Source: Streptomyces sp. NBC_00236
Lineage (GTDB): Bacteria > Actinomycetota > Actinomycetes > Streptomycetales > Streptomycetaceae
Direction of reading: 5' to 3'
Length of the DNA stretch: 64,000 bases
NCBI RefSeq assembly: GCF_036195045.1
Contig: NZ_CP108100.1
Span: 4,340,001 to 4,404,000 of the forward strand
Part shown: positions 63,934 through 64,000 of the stretch, one piece after another
How positions within the stretch are numbered: the first letter of the stretch is position 1
How the letters are laid out: each line of letters begins with the position of its first letter
Notes under the pieces: model-generated
Databases searched by the model: none
What the model was told of the DNA's origin: nothing
The model's input: the letters and a program-made list of their open reading frames with translations, nothing else
Program-made: the position numbers and the translations under genes

Positions 63934-64000
63934 CGCGGACGCCCCCGTATGCGCTGTCGGACCCGAACACCGGGCAAGCGTGCCACAGAGCGCAGGTACG

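Overview
The window is a GC-rich actinobacterial chromosome segment and almost certainly Streptomyces. The genes end their codons mostly in G or C, GTG and TTG starts are common, the tRNA genes carry no encoded CCA end, and several proteins are signature streptomycete ones: a 68-residue BldC, an Lsr2-type nucleoid protein next to purS, a SARP regulator, DUF3073, and an ECF sigma factor with a long membrane and extracellular extension. From memory, the gene order follows the S. coelicolor core region around SCO4070-SCO4117. I could not run a search to confirm this. I see no insertion sequence, prophage, CRISPR array or complete biosynthetic cluster.

Layout. 1-18400 holds most of the late purine pathway (purC; purS-purQ-purL; purF; purM), all on the plus strand but split by unrelated genes. 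These are a DesK/DesR-like two-component system with an ABC exporter (2028-5695) bracketed by two identical tRNA-Gly(GCC) genes, an unusual tRNA-Gly(UCC), lsrL, a TetR regulator, a mycothiol-dependent enzyme, a META-domain lipoprotein and a Tat-exported sulfatase. 18700-23460 carries DUF3073, valine/leucine dehydrogenase, a conserved unknown, the developmental regulator bldC with strong terminators, and a DUF6274 protein. 23600-30400 has HrpA helicase, a DsbA/CcdA-type thiol-redox pair and tRNA genes for Asp (two copies), Phe and Glu. 30560-41000 has a metallophosphoesterase, a zincin, two exported proteins (a lipoprotein and a large FG-GAP protein), a DEAD-box helicase with RGG repeats, an APC permease and tRNA-Lys.

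41000-54700 carries a FAD monooxygenase with a TTG start, two small membrane proteins (one behind a candidate LexA box), initiator tRNA-fMet, a SpoIIE-type phosphatase, an M23 endopeptidase behind a ydaO-type c-di-AMP riboswitch, an aldo/keto reductase, a PrsW-like protease, and an lhgO-trmB pair with overlapping reading frames. It ends with an NsdA/SCO4114-like regulator. 54700-64000 is a regulator-rich stretch: a gene-poor 1.3-kb gap, an asparagine-synthetase-like protein with a degenerate ATP-pyrophosphatase loop, a 1131-residue SARP, and the sigma factor fused to a zinc finger, membrane segment, Pro-Thr stalk and NPCBM-like domain.

How the genes work together. The purine genes supply IMP. 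The two-component system probably controls its own exporter through the inverted repeats upstream. BldC, LsrL, the NsdA-like protein, the SARP and the ECF protein form a set of development and antibiotic regulators. The riboswitch ties a cell-wall hydrolase to c-di-AMP. The best leads are the tRNA-Gly(UCC) with an abnormal T arm, the one-polypeptide sigma factor/sensor, the candidate SOS-controlled membrane protein, and the degenerate asparagine-synthetase-like enzyme.
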